This document shows, in pieces, positions 1 through 7,761 of a stretch of 8,061 bases of DNA. Position numbers and translations under genes: made by a program. How positions within the stretch are numbered: the stretch's first letter is position 1; every line of letters starts with the position of its first letter. Under the pieces are notes generated by a model. The model was not told the DNA's origin and searched no databases. It saw only the letters and a program-made list of their open reading frames with translations. The stretch comes from an uncultured Clostridia bacterium (GTDB lineage Bacteria > Bacillota > Clostridia > TANB77 > CAG-508): contig CAKPNI010000044.1 of the NCBI GenBank assembly GCA_934168355.1, positions 1-8,061 of the forward strand, given 5' to 3'.

Positions 1-999
1 ACAGGTTCAGGTAAATCAGTTTGTATAAATACAATAATAACAAGTATAATATATAATAGTAAACCAAGTGAGGTAAAACTTGTAATGGTAGACCCAAAAG
101 TAGTTGAACTTTCAGTATATAATGGAATACCACACCTATTAATTCCAGTAGTTACAGACCCTAAAAAAGCAGCAGGAGCTTTAGCATGGGCAGTACAAGA
201 AATGGACAACCGTTACAACTTATTTGCAGAAAAAGGTGTAAGAGACCTAGTTGGATACAATAAAGCAGCTGAACATGAGAAAACAGGAAAACTTCCACAA
301 ATAGTAATAATAATAGATGAGTTGGCAGACCTAATGATGGTAGCTGCAAAAGAAGTTGAAGAATCAATTTGTAGATTAGCGCAAAAAGCAAGAGCAGCTG
401 GAATGCACTTGGTAATTGCAACACAAAGACCATCAGTTGATGTAATTACAGGTTTAATAAAAGCAAATGTACCATCAAGAATAGCATTTGCAGTATCATC
501 ACAAGTAGATTCAAGAACAATTTTAGACCAAGTTGGAGCAGAAAAACTTTTAGGAAAAGGAGATATGCTATATTTCCCATCAGGAGCATCAAAACCAACA
601 AGAGTACAAGGAGCATTTGTATCAGACGAAGAAGTTGAGCAAATTGTTAATTTTGTAAAATCAAATGGAACAGCAGTTTATAGTGAAGATATATTAGACA
701 CAATAGAAAATGGCGGAAAAGATGAGCAGATTAAGAACTTAGCAGCAGACCAAGCTGCAGAAGATGATACAGACCCATTTTTACAAGATGCAATTGATAC
801 TGTTGTTGAAACAGGACAAGCTTCTACTTCATTTATACAAAGAAAGTTTAAAGTTGGATATGCTAGAGCAGGAAGAATAATTGACCAAATGGAAGAAAGA
901 GGCGTAATTTCAGGATATCAAGGAAGCAAGCCTAGAGAGGTGTTGTGGACTTTGGAGAAACTTGCTGAGATGAAGATGGGAAGCAATGTGGAAGAGTAA
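1..999 (+). CDS. ftsK: DNA translocase FtsK/SpoIIIE, C-terminal part (5' end outside window)
   Basis: The reading frame is open from base 1, so the gene begins upstream; 332 C-terminal residues are visible and the internal ATG at 85 is not the true start. The first residues are TGSGKS, the Walker A loop of the RecA-like motor. VDPKVVELSVYNGIPHLL follows at about 30-47, then the Walker B strand IIIDEL at 103-108, and the TQRPSVDVITG segment from 141. Residues from about 258 (DPFLQDAID) to 318 form the winged-helix gamma domain that in this family reads oriented chromosomal sequences such as KOPS/SRS. Family members are membrane-anchored hexameric ATPases that pump DNA through the division or sporulation septum; the N-terminal membrane segments are not in the window. 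Whether this is the vegetative FtsK (SftA) or the SpoIIIE type cannot be decided from this half. The following gene starts 33 bases downstream. Confidence 0.96.
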   Translation, partial: TGSGKSVCINTIITSIIYNSKPSEVKLVMVDPKVVELSVYNGIPHLLIPVVTDPKKAAGALAWAVQEMDNRYNLFAEKGVRDLVGYNKAAEHEKTGKLPQIVIIIDELADLMMVAAKEVEESICRLAQKARAAGMHLVIATQRPSVDVITGLIKANVPSRIAFAVSSQVDSRTILDQVGAEKLLGKGDMLYFPSGASKPTRVQGAFVSDEEVEQIVNFVKSNGTAVYSEDILDTIENGGKDEQIKNLAADQAAEDDTDPFLQDAIDTVVETGQASTSFIQRKFKVGYARAGRIIDQMEERGVISGYQGSKPREVLWTLEKLAEMKMGSNVEE

Positions 1000-1020
1000 C
1001 TTAAATGAGCAACAGAAAAG

Positions 1021-1026
1021 AGGGAG
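1021..1026 (+). promoter_or_regulatory. Ribosome binding site deciding a TTG start
   Basis: AGGGAG lies 6 bases before TTG at 1033. No ATG in this frame is available until codon 40 (about 1150), which has no comparable site. This supports TTG as the start of the 512-residue gene. Confidence 0.6.
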
Positions 1027-1032
1027 AGAACT

Positions 1033-2571
1033 TTGCAAAAGAAAAGTAATTTTTTAACAAAGTTTGTAAAAAAAGACTATAACAACAAACTAGAAGAAGT
1101 GCTGAGTAAAAAAGACTTCTCAGAAGAAGTAAAAAACACATTACTAAGCATGTTTTACAAAATAGAAAATGGTTATAAAGATTACAAAACAGTAAAAAGA
1201 GAAACATTTGAAAAAAAAGAATATATAGAAAAACTAATAAACATAGTAGATAAAGATTGCAAACAAATAACATTTATGCCAATAAATAGTAATGAAAAAG
1301 CAGTGGTAGATAGCGAAAAACAAGAAATAAAATGTTTACCAATTGAAAACAAAATTTTATATGGAATAGCAAAAATTCAAAAACGAAATATGGTAGTTAG
1401 ATATATAGATGAGAGCATTGAAGAGGCACTTTCAGATATGTTAAATATTGGAAATAATATAAACATTGTAGAGCCATTAAGGGACTTCAACGGGTTTTCT
1501 TGGAATATAATTACAAAAGACATAGAAGATTTAAATTACAATTTGTTATATCAAAATATGATATTTCTATGTAACAATAAATTTGTAGACAAATGGGTAA
1601 ATAACTACGAGCCACTTGTTGATTATTTAGATTTATTCCAAAGTGAAATAGAAAATAAATATGGTAAAAAAGAAAGAAATAATATCATCAAAAATTTAAT
1701 ACGAGTAGCACTAAAATTAAAAGCAAATTATGATGAAGACTTTAAAAAGAAAATTACAGAAAAATCTGAAGAGTTTGAAGATGAAAAAAATGAAATAAGT
1801 GATAAACCAAAATATTTGGAAACAATATCTAAAAACAAAAAGAAAAAAGAAAAAGAAATAAAAAGATTAGACCAAATAATAAATGATAAAAATTTACTTG
1901 CTGAAGAATATGAAGAAAAAAACGAAAAATTACCATTAGAAAAGAAGATTTTTAGTATAAGGGTTTTAAAAAATAATTTAAAAAAAGAAAGAGAAGAACT
2001 ACTTTCGGAAATAGAAAATTATAATAAAATGATGATACCTAAAAACTTTTTGGAAATGAAGAAAAATATAGAAAAGGAATTCGAATATTTTGAAAATATA
2101 GAAGATTTAGACTTCAAAAAGGAACTTATCAATTTGCAAAAACAAATTATAAAATGTATGTATTTAGAGGTAACAAATGCAAAAGAAAAAGCCGAAATAA
2201 TTGATTTAATATATAAATACAGATATTATAGTTATTTACCAATTGATAATCAAAAAAATATTCATCAAACAAAAGAATTAAAAAGGTGTTTAAATAAATT
2301 GGTAAAGGCATTAATAGATAAAGCAGAAGAATTTAAAATAATTACCAAAATAGCAAAAGACAAAGAGAAAAATTATGATATTATGGAAAATTTATTTTTA
2401 TCTAAAATCATAGAATTAGAAAACATAAATTTAAAATTAACTAAAGATGAAGAAAAATTTTATATTACAATATATGACGAGGAAATAGAAGACAGTAAAA
2501 TTGAACTAGAAAATATAGTAAAACAAGACATAAAGATAAAATTAAATAAAAAAACAAAATTATTTATATAA
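1033..2571 (+). CDS. Conserved-looking coiled-coil protein of unknown function
   Basis: I do not recognise this 512-residue protein. It starts with TTG, 33 bases after the translocase gene, and ends 15 bases before the next gene, so it is probably co-transcribed with both. It is very rich in Lys, Glu, Asn and Ile, with no signal peptide and no evident membrane segment, so it is probably cytoplasmic. The N-terminal third is mixed (for example LPIENKILYGIAKIQKRNMV at 102-121, and EPLRDFNGFSWNI at 147-159) and looks like a folded domain. Residues about 235-355 are strongly charged and heptad-like, suggesting a long coiled coil. The C-terminal 150 residues are also predicted helical, ending in a short strand-like tail. 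No nucleotide-binding, protease or metal-binding motif is visible. A structural or scaffold role is possible but not shown. The long uninterrupted frame and good spacing make the gene itself secure. Confidence 0.85.
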   Translation: MQKKSNFLTKFVKKDYNNKLEEVLSKKDFSEEVKNTLLSMFYKIENGYKDYKTVKRETFEKKEYIEKLINIVDKDCKQITFMPINSNEKAVVDSEKQEIKCLPIENKILYGIAKIQKRNMVVRYIDESIEEALSDMLNIGNNINIVEPLRDFNGFSWNIITKDIEDLNYNLLYQNMIFLCNNKFVDKWVNNYEPLVDYLDLFQSEIENKYGKKERNNIIKNLIRVALKLKANYDEDFKKKITEKSEEFEDEKNEISDKPKYLETISKNKKKKEKEIKRLDQIINDKNLLAEEYEEKNEKLPLEKKIFSIRVLKNNLKKEREELLSEIENYNKMMIPKNFLEMKKNIEKEFEYFENIEDLDFKKELINLQKQIIKCMYLEVTNAKEKAEIIDLIYKYRYYSYLPIDNQKNIHQTKELKRCLNKLVKALIDKAEEFKIITKIAKDKEKNYDIMENLFLSKIIELENINLKLTKDEEKFYITIYDEEIEDSKIELENIVKQDIKIKLNKKTKLFI

Positions 2572-2586
2572 GGGAGAAGATATTTT

Positions 2587-4233
2587 ATGAAAATTACATT
2601 TTTAGGGGCTGCAAAAACAGTTACAGGTTCAAATTATTTAGTAGAAGCAGCAGGAAAAAAATTTTTAGTAGATTGTGGAATGTACCAAGGAGCAGCTGAA
2701 GACGAGTTTGATAATCAAGCACCATTTGATTTTGATGTAAATGAAATCGATTTTATGTTATTAACACATGCACATATCGACCATTCGGGAAGAATACCAA
2801 AATTGTATAATGATGGATATAGAAAACCAGTATATGCACATAAAGCAACATGTGATTTATGTAGTTTAATGTTGCCAGATAGTGGACATATTCAAGAAAT
2901 GGAAATTGAATGGAAAAATAGAAAAAGAGAAAGAAGAGGTGAAAAAGCACTTCCTCCGATGTACACAGCAGAAGATGCAGCAAGATGTTTGGAGATTTTT
3001 AAAGAAGTAAGTTATGGTCAAATTTTAGAAATAACACCTGAAATAAAAGTTAGATTTAATGATGCAGGACATATGCTTGGTTCAAGTATTATAGAAATTT
3101 GGGTAGAAGAAGATGGAAAAAAAGAAAAAATAGTATTTTCAGGTGATATTGGAAATAATGATATACCATTACTTAATGAACCAACCATGATAAGTGAAAC
3201 AGACTATTTAGTAATGGAATCAACTTATGGAAATCGTCTTCATATAAGAAATGATGAAAAAGCAACACTTTTCTTAAAAATAGTTTCTGAAACATTAAAT
3301 GGCGGGGGAAATGTAGTAATACCATCATTTGCAGTTGGAAGAACTCAAGAAATTTTGTATGAATTAAATAAAATCAAAGAAAATACAAATGATGAAGAAT
3401 TTATTAGAGAATACAAAACACTTATGAGAGCTCCTGTATATGTAGATAGTCCCTTAGCGATTTCTGCAACAGAAGTATTTAGAGAAAACATGGACTTATT
3501 TGATGATGGAACAAAAGCTGAAATCGAAAAAGGAGATAATCCACTAGAATTTCCGGGACTTCATTTTACAACAACTGCTGATGAGTCAAGAGCATTAAAT
3601 GAAAATATTATTCCATCAATTATAATATCAGCAAGTGGTATGTGTGATGTAGGAAGAATAAAACATCATTTAAAACATAATTTATGGAACCCTAAAAATA
3701 CGATATTATTTGTAGGATACCAAGCTCCGGGAACACTTGGATATAGCATAGTAAATGGAGCGAAAAAAGTTAAAATATTTGGTGAAGAAATTGCTGTAAA
3801 TGCCAGAATTGAATATATCGAAGGGTATTCAGGTCATGCTGACCAAGAGGGGCTTATGAATTTTGTATATTCATTTAATGGTCAAAAACCTAAACATATA
3901 TTTTTAATACATGGTGAGGAAGATTCTGAAGAAGCTTTAAAGGAAAAAATTGTTCAAGAAGCTAAAATTCCGGTTACTATACCAAGTTATGGGGAAACTT
4001 ATGATGTTAAAGAAATGCCAGAATTGTTATCAACTATTAAGACTCACAAACCTAAGACTATTAAGGCTGAAATTGTTCAAAGACTTTCTAGGTTACAATC
4101 TCAAATTGATGACATGAAGGCTTCTGTTCAAGAGGATTTGGATAATAAGGAATTGAAAGATGAAGATATGTTTAGAATTAAAGAGAAAATGAAAGATTTA
4201 GAACAAAGTATATTGAAAATTATAGAGGGATAG
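2587..4233 (+). CDS. MBL-fold/beta-CASP/RMMBL hydrolase, probable RNase
   Basis: This 548-residue protein belongs to the metallo-beta-lactamase superfamily branch that contains CPSF-73-like and other RNA-processing nucleases. Visible metal ligands are D29, the HAHIDH motif (H61, H63, D65, H66), H162 in the AGHMLGSS segment and D187 in SGDIG. The beta-CASP motif A is ESTYG at 211-215. The later His motifs fall at about 360-364 (KHHLKH) and H417 (YSGHAD), and the RMMBL part ends with FLIHGEED around 439-446. All catalytic residues expected of an active two-zinc enzyme appear present. After the core, about 60 residues (490-548) form a charged helical extension, probably a coiled coil for oligomerisation. 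GGGAGAAG sits about 8 bases before the ATG and immediately after the previous stop. The substrate is unknown; endo- or exoribonuclease action on RNA is inferred from the family. No signal peptide is seen, so it is cytoplasmic. Confidence 0.92.
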   Translation: MKITFLGAAKTVTGSNYLVEAAGKKFLVDCGMYQGAAEDEFDNQAPFDFDVNEIDFMLLTHAHIDHSGRIPKLYNDGYRKPVYAHKATCDLCSLMLPDSGHIQEMEIEWKNRKRERRGEKALPPMYTAEDAARCLEIFKEVSYGQILEITPEIKVRFNDAGHMLGSSIIEIWVEEDGKKEKIVFSGDIGNNDIPLLNEPTMISETDYLVMESTYGNRLHIRNDEKATLFLKIVSETLNGGGNVVIPSFAVGRTQEILYELNKIKENTNDEEFIREYKTLMRAPVYVDSPLAISATEVFRENMDLFDDGTKAEIEKGDNPLEFPGLHFTTTADESRALNENIIPSIIISASGMCDVGRIKHHLKHNLWNPKNTILFVGYQAPGTLGYSIVNGAKKVKIFGEEIAVNARIEYIEGYSGHADQEGLMNFVYSFNGQKPKHIFLIHGEEDSEEALKEKIVQEAKIPVTIPSYGETYDVKEMPELLSTIKTHKPKTIKAEIVQRLSRLQSQIDDMKASVQEDLDNKELKDEDMFRIKEKMKDLEQSILKIIEG

Positions 4234-4241
4234 TATGCAAA

Positions 4242-4302
4242 TGACTCATTGGGACCGGTCCCGATGAGCCAAGCCACAAAAAGAACCGGTCCCAATGAGT
4301 CA
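4242..4302 (+). repeat. REP/REPIN-like palindromic repeat between two genes
   Basis: Bases 4242-4259 (TGACTCATTGGGACCGGT) and 4285-4302 are perfect 18-base inverted copies separated by 25 bases. Inside the left arm the 12-base GGGACCGGTCCC at 4251-4262 is itself a perfect palindrome. It is flanked by TGACTCATT and GATGAGCCA, so 4242-4271 is also an imperfect palindrome. The GC content is far above the surroundings. Similar GGGAC(C)GGT / TGACTCATT repeats are, to my recollection, scattered between genes in Clostridia and linked to REP-associated tyrosine transposases (RAYT). Two inverted REP units around a short spacer match a REPIN. It could also act as an RNA hairpin that partly ends transcription after the MBL gene or protects its 3' end. 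It lacks a T-run, so it is not a classical terminator. Confidence 0.75.
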
Positions 4303-4325
4303 CAAAAACGAAAGGATAAAATAAA

Positions 4326-6224
4326 ATGGAAAAATACCTAAACGAAGCAATAATAGGAAATAAAAATGTACTTGCAACATTTACAGGAAAAGGAGAACTA
4401 CAAAGACTATACTTTCCGGGAAGAAGTATAAGGCAATATATAGATTTTAGTCATGTTGGAGTAAAAATAAATGATTCAGATTTAATCTATTTACATGATG
4501 ATATAAACAACGTATACAAACAATACTACGATGTCGATACAAACATATTAAATACAGAAATAACAAATACCTATTTCGAGCTAAAAATTCTACAAACAGA
4601 CTTTGTACCTATAAAAGAAAATGTTCTAGTGAGAAGATATACATTAATAAATGAAAATTCAATAGACTTAAATATAAAATTCCTAATACATCAAGGAATA
4701 CTATCAGACACAAACAATTTTGTGGGATGTACAGAAATTGATAATGGAATGGTACAATATGCACATGATTTTATGATATCAACATTTAGTAAAGAACCAA
4801 AAACATTATCACACCAAATTCATGGAAGTTGGAACAACATAAAATCAGGTGAAATTTGGGACAAAGACTATATAGGAATGTCAAATGAATCTTCGATTTC
4901 GTATGATATGGAAATAATAAAACCGGGCGAGAAAAAGCAAATAGATATATGCGTTTTACTAGAGTCACAACCAAAAATTATGGCAGATTTTGAAACAGAA
5001 ATTGAAAGAATAAGAAGAATCGACTTTTCATCTGAATATCTAAAAGCAAAATCTTATTGGAGAAAATATGTAAAATCACATGACAAATTAAATATGAAAG
5101 AACCAAAAAATAGTTATGAAGAAAAATTAGCAGATATTTACTATAGGACAATATTACTATTCCCGTTATTAACTAATTCTGAAACAGGTGGAATAATAGC
5201 CTCGGCAGAGATTGACGAAAACTTTACCAAATGTGGAAGATATGCATATACTTGGCCAAGAGATGCAGTATTTACAACAAAAGCCATGGATGCTTTGGGA
5301 ATGACAGAAGAAGTTGAAAAATTTTATAAAGTATTTTGCAAGCAAACTCAAAGCAAAAATGGAATGTGGGAACAAAGATTTTTCTCAGATGGAAGACTTG
5401 CTCCATGTTGGGGATATCAAATTGATGAAACTGCAAGTGTGGTATATGGGGTATATTCACATTATCAATATACAAAAGATGAAAAATTTTTAAAAGAGAC
5501 ATTGCAAATGTGCGAAAAAGCAGTGGATTTCTTAAAAAGATATGTCAAAGATTTACTGGAAAAAACTGGCAAATATCATGTAAGTTATGACTTATGGGAA
5601 ATGTGTGAGGGAATTCATTTATATTCTCTAGCTTGCATATATGCTTCATTTGAGTCAATGCTTAAAATATATAAATCACTTGGCAAAAATGTATCAGATT
5701 TTGAAAACAATAGATTAAAAGACGAAAAAATTCTAAAATCAAAATTAGAAATAGAAAAACTTTTAGTAGAAATAAAGAAATACATAAATGAAAATATGTA
5801 TGATGAAGAAAAGAAATCTTATGTGAGAAATGCAAACGATAAAAAAATGGATATAAGTATAATTGGAAGTGTCACTCCATTTAATGTATTTACACCAAAG
5901 GAAAAAAATGTGTTAAATACTATAGAAAGAATAAACTTAAGTTTACGCACATATACAGGAGGTTTACAAAGATTTGAAGGGGACCATTATATGAATGGAA
6001 ATCCTTGGCCTATTGCAAATATGTGGATGACCTTATATTACTTAGAAAAGGGCGAGAAAACAAAGGCAAAAGAAACATTTGATTTTGTGGTAAAAACGGT
6101 AAGTAAATTAAACTTTATAGGAGAACAGGTAGATAATAATACATTATCAGCTAATTGGGTAATTGGCCTTGGTTGGAGCCATGCGATGTTTATATTAGTA
6201 CTAGAAAAAATGTTAAACGGATGA
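4326..6224 (+). CDS. Glycoside hydrolase family 15 (glucoamylase-like), cytoplasmic
   Basis: This 632-residue protein has the usual two-part layout of prokaryotic GH15 enzymes: an N-terminal beta-sandwich (about 1-250) and an (alpha/alpha)6 barrel (about 260-630). Diagnostic stretches are YTWPRDAVF (308-316), GMWEQRFFSDGRLAPCWGYQ (346-365), YDLWEMCEG (421-429), GGLQRFEGDHYMNGNPWPIA (545-564) and FIGEQVDN (597-604). By comparison with fungal glucoamylase (YDLWEE and AEQ), E425 should be the general acid and E600 the general base, so the enzyme should be active. It would release glucose from the non-reducing end of alpha-glucans, but trehalase or isomalto-type activity in this family cannot be excluded. 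There is no signal peptide, pointing to intracellular glycogen or maltodextrin breakdown. GAAAGGA sits about 10 bases before the ATG. A 92-base gap with a palindromic repeat separates it from the MBL gene; the prepilin gene follows after 10 bases. Confidence 0.93.
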   Translation: MEKYLNEAIIGNKNVLATFTGKGELQRLYFPGRSIRQYIDFSHVGVKINDSDLIYLHDDINNVYKQYYDVDTNILNTEITNTYFELKILQTDFVPIKENVLVRRYTLINENSIDLNIKFLIHQGILSDTNNFVGCTEIDNGMVQYAHDFMISTFSKEPKTLSHQIHGSWNNIKSGEIWDKDYIGMSNESSISYDMEIIKPGEKKQIDICVLLESQPKIMADFETEIERIRRIDFSSEYLKAKSYWRKYVKSHDKLNMKEPKNSYEEKLADIYYRTILLFPLLTNSETGGIIASAEIDENFTKCGRYAYTWPRDAVFTTKAMDALGMTEEVEKFYKVFCKQTQSKNGMWEQRFFSDGRLAPCWGYQIDETASVVYGVYSHYQYTKDEKFLKETLQMCEKAVDFLKRYVKDLLEKTGKYHVSYDLWEMCEGIHLYSLACIYASFESMLKIYKSLGKNVSDFENNRLKDEKILKSKLEIEKLLVEIKKYINENMYDEEKKSYVRNANDKKMDISIIGSVTPFNVFTPKEKNVLNTIERINLSLRTYTGGLQRFEGDHYMNGNPWPIANMWMTLYYLEKGEKTKAKETFDFVVKTVSKLNFIGEQVDNNTLSANWVIGLGWSHAMFILVLEKMLNG

Positions 6225-6234
6225 GGAGGTAATT

Positions 6235-6739
6235 ATGCTAAAACAAAACAAAGGAATAACAATGATTTCATTAGTAGTTACTGTAATTGTTCTTATGATT
6301 TTAGCTTCAATTACAACTTATAGTGGAATATCAACTGCAAGAGAATCTAGGTATTACAATGCTATTCATCAAATGAAAGTTATGCAATCAGAAGTTAATG
6401 ATTGGTATGAAAATAAGAAAAACGGTGATGAAGAGAAGTGGAACAAGGGAGTATTAGTAAGTGAAAGCGGAAAAGAAGATGAATGTATAAAAGCTTATAA
6501 TCAAGCAAGAAGGAATAATATAACAGATTCTGATATAGGACTAATTTCGCGGATTTAAATACTTTAGTAAAGAAAGCATTAAAGATGATCTAGATATAGA
6601 GGGGATTACCTATGATTTCATGTTAAATATAGATACAAGAAGTGTTATCTTAGTAAATGGAATAGAACATGATGGAATAACATATTATTCATTAGGAGAA
6701 ATTGATGGAGAACAGTATAATGTAGATTATACGGAATAA
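6235..6739 (+). pseudogene. Type IV prepilin-like protein, interrupted by a frameshift
   Basis: An ATG at 6235, preceded by AGGAGGT at 6224-6230, begins a short basic leader (MLKQNKG). A hydrophobic helix of about 22 residues (ITMISLVVTVIVLMILASIT) follows, the pattern of prepilins cut after Gly7 by a prepilin peptidase. The usual Glu at mature position 5 is Ser12. The frame stops at 6556-6558, giving only 107 residues. In the +1 frame, open from 6545 to the stop at 6737-6739, a typical pilin-like tail continues: GFKYFSKESIKDDLDIEG, then YDFMLNIDT, then YYSLGE and EQYNVDYTE. The joined protein would be about 167 residues. The gene is therefore broken by a net one-base insertion around 6541-6558, either real or a sequencing error. 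No pilus assembly genes are nearby. It would be a secreted or membrane-tethered pseudopilin; its partner is unknown. It lies 10 bases after the GH15 gene. Confidence 0.82.
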
Positions 6740-6765
6740 AATGAAATAAAAAAGGAGTAGAAAAA

Positions 6766-7575
6766 ATGACAGATATAATACATGCATTAATTTTAGGTAT
6801 AGTTCAAGGATTAACTGAATTTTTACCAGTGTCAAGTTCGGCACATTTAAACTTATTTCCATGGGTGTTTGGATGGGAAACGATATCAGATTCGTTTGAT
6901 GTTGCACTTCACTTAGGAACACTTTTGGCAATAGTATTATTCTTTTACAAAGATTGGATAAAATTAATAAAAGGTGGTTATAACCAAGTAGTTCACAAAA
7001 AAAGAACAACAGATGGAAGAATGTTTTGGTACATAGTTTTTGCAACAATTCCTGCTGGAATATTAAGTTTAATATTAGATAAAATATCAGAAAAAATTAT
7101 AGGTGATAATTTAAATGTAGAAATGCTTATAATTGCTATAACATTAATTGTAATGGGTATAATTTTATATGTTGTAGATAAAAAAGCAAAATCAACAGTT
7201 AAATATGAAAAAATTACTTTTAAACAATCTATGCTAATTGGTTTATCACAAGCTTTTGCTGCAGCTTTTCCAGGAGTTTCACGTTCAGGAATTACAATGA
7301 CAGTTGCAAGAGCCTTAAATATTGATAGAGAATCAGCTGCTAAATATTCATTTATGTTAGCTGCACCAATTACATTTGCAGCAGTTGTGTTTGATTTGGC
7401 AAACTTTACTTTTGGATTACCTTTTTTGGTTGGGGTAATTGCAAGTTTTATTGTTGGTGTTTTAATTATAAAATTCTTGCTTGATTATTTGAAAAAAGGT
7501 AGCTTTAAAGTATTTGCTATTTATAGAGTAATTATTGGAATAATTGTTATTGGGTTGTTCTTTACAAGAATATAG
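6766..7575 (+). CDS. uppP: Undecaprenyl-diphosphatase UppP (BacA)
   Basis: This 269-residue integral membrane protein removes a phosphate from undecaprenyl diphosphate so the lipid carrier can be reused for peptidoglycan and other wall polymers; extra copies give bacitracin resistance. Both family signature blocks are present. QGLTEFLPVSSSAH lies at 14-27, with E18 and H27 corresponding to catalytic residues. PGVSRSG lies at 169-175, with R173 matching the essential Arg (R174 in E. coli). The first Glu of the E. coli EGLTEFLP motif is Gln14 here, which is common in Firmicutes. Several hydrophobic segments (about 45-60, 88-105, 119-137, 155-168, 195-215, 220-240, 250-267) fit the usual multi-pass topology, and the length is normal for the family. 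AAAGGAG at 6751-6757 is 8 bases before the ATG. The gene follows the broken prepilin gene by 26 bases. Its nearest possible terminator is at 7725-7761. Confidence 0.97.
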   Translation: MTDIIHALILGIVQGLTEFLPVSSSAHLNLFPWVFGWETISDSFDVALHLGTLLAIVLFFYKDWIKLIKGGYNQVVHKKRTTDGRMFWYIVFATIPAGILSLILDKISEKIIGDNLNVEMLIIAITLIVMGIILYVVDKKAKSTVKYEKITFKQSMLIGLSQAFAAAFPGVSRSGITMTVARALNIDRESAAKYSFMLAAPITFAAVVFDLANFTFGLPFLVGVIASFIVGVLIIKFLLDYLKKGSFKVFAIYRVIIGIIVIGLFFTRI

Positions 7576-7577
7576 TT

Positions 7578-7594
7578 TGTCGAAATTTGTCGAA
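7578..7594 (+). promoter_or_regulatory. Tandem Spo0A-type boxes (pair 1)
   Basis: TGTCGAA occurs at 7578-7584 and again at 7588-7594, inside a perfect direct repeat TTTGTCGAA with a 10-base period. TGTCGAA is the Spo0A box core in Bacillus and clostridia, and a 10-bp tandem is the geometry that binds two Spo0A molecules at abrB. The pair begins 3 bases after the uppP stop and ends 29 bases before the -35 box at 7624. Binding by Spo0A is inferred. Confidence 0.6.
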
Positions 7595-7623
7595 CGATTT
7601 TTGGAAAAAAATTGAAAAAAGTA

Positions 7624-7651
7624 TTGCAAAAATTTTTATTTTTAGTATAAT
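7624..7651 (+). promoter_or_regulatory. Sigma-A promoter for a short transcript
   Basis: TTGCAA at 7624-7629 and TATAAT at 7646-7651 are separated by 16 bases; initiation is expected near 7658. No long gene follows. The next signals are a 20-codon ORF and a terminator. Confidence 0.65.
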
Positions 7652-7657
7652 AGAAGT

Positions 7658-7761
7658 ATAAATTCGTATTCATGATTTAACCAATGAAGGTGAAAATAAG
7701 ATGGTACACAAAGTACCCAAAACAAAAAACGGTATCCTGGTGGAAGATACCGTTTTTCTTT
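7658..7761 (+). ncRNA. Predicted ~100-base small RNA ending at a terminator
   Basis: The interval runs from the expected start of the 7624-7651 promoter to the terminator T-run. It can form a small hairpin GGTAC/GTACC (7703-7707 with 7713-7717) and the 12-bp terminator stem. The GGTA at 7703 could instead pair with TACC in the terminator arm, so alternative folds exist. It matches no RNA family I recognise. It may be a regulatory RNA, an mRNA for the short ORF at 7701-7763, or both. Its 3' end overlaps the 3' end of the minus-strand 43-codon gene. Confidence 0.4.

Noticed and set aside
1005..1049. ATG-started 14-codon ORF overlapping the start of the coiled-coil gene
   Set aside because: It overlaps the better supported TTG start, has no ribosome site of its own and the peptide is featureless; probably chance.
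4213..4239. Possible promoter (TTGAAA with TATGCA) at the end of the MBL gene for the GH15 gene
   Set aside because: The spacer is only 15 bases and the -10 is poor; an internal promoter is not supported.
6547..6559. Programmed +1 frameshift in the prepilin gene like that of prfB
   Set aside because: There is no Shine-Dalgarno-like stimulator a few bases before the ATT-TAA and no family precedent for recoding in prepilins; mutation or sequencing error is simpler.
6692..7048. 118-codon open frame on the minus strand across the prepilin end and uppP start
   Set aside because: It is antisense to clearly coding sequence, has no ribosome site, and its Leu/Phe-rich composition is what AT-rich coding strands give in reverse. 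The other minus-strand frames at 161-433, 1001-1273, 2753-2983, 4786-4974, 5169-5375 and 5272-5502 are rejected for the same reason.
7658..7757. Riboswitch or T-box leader
   Set aside because: The transcript is too short, shows no known aptamer core, and no plus-strand gene follows the terminator closely.
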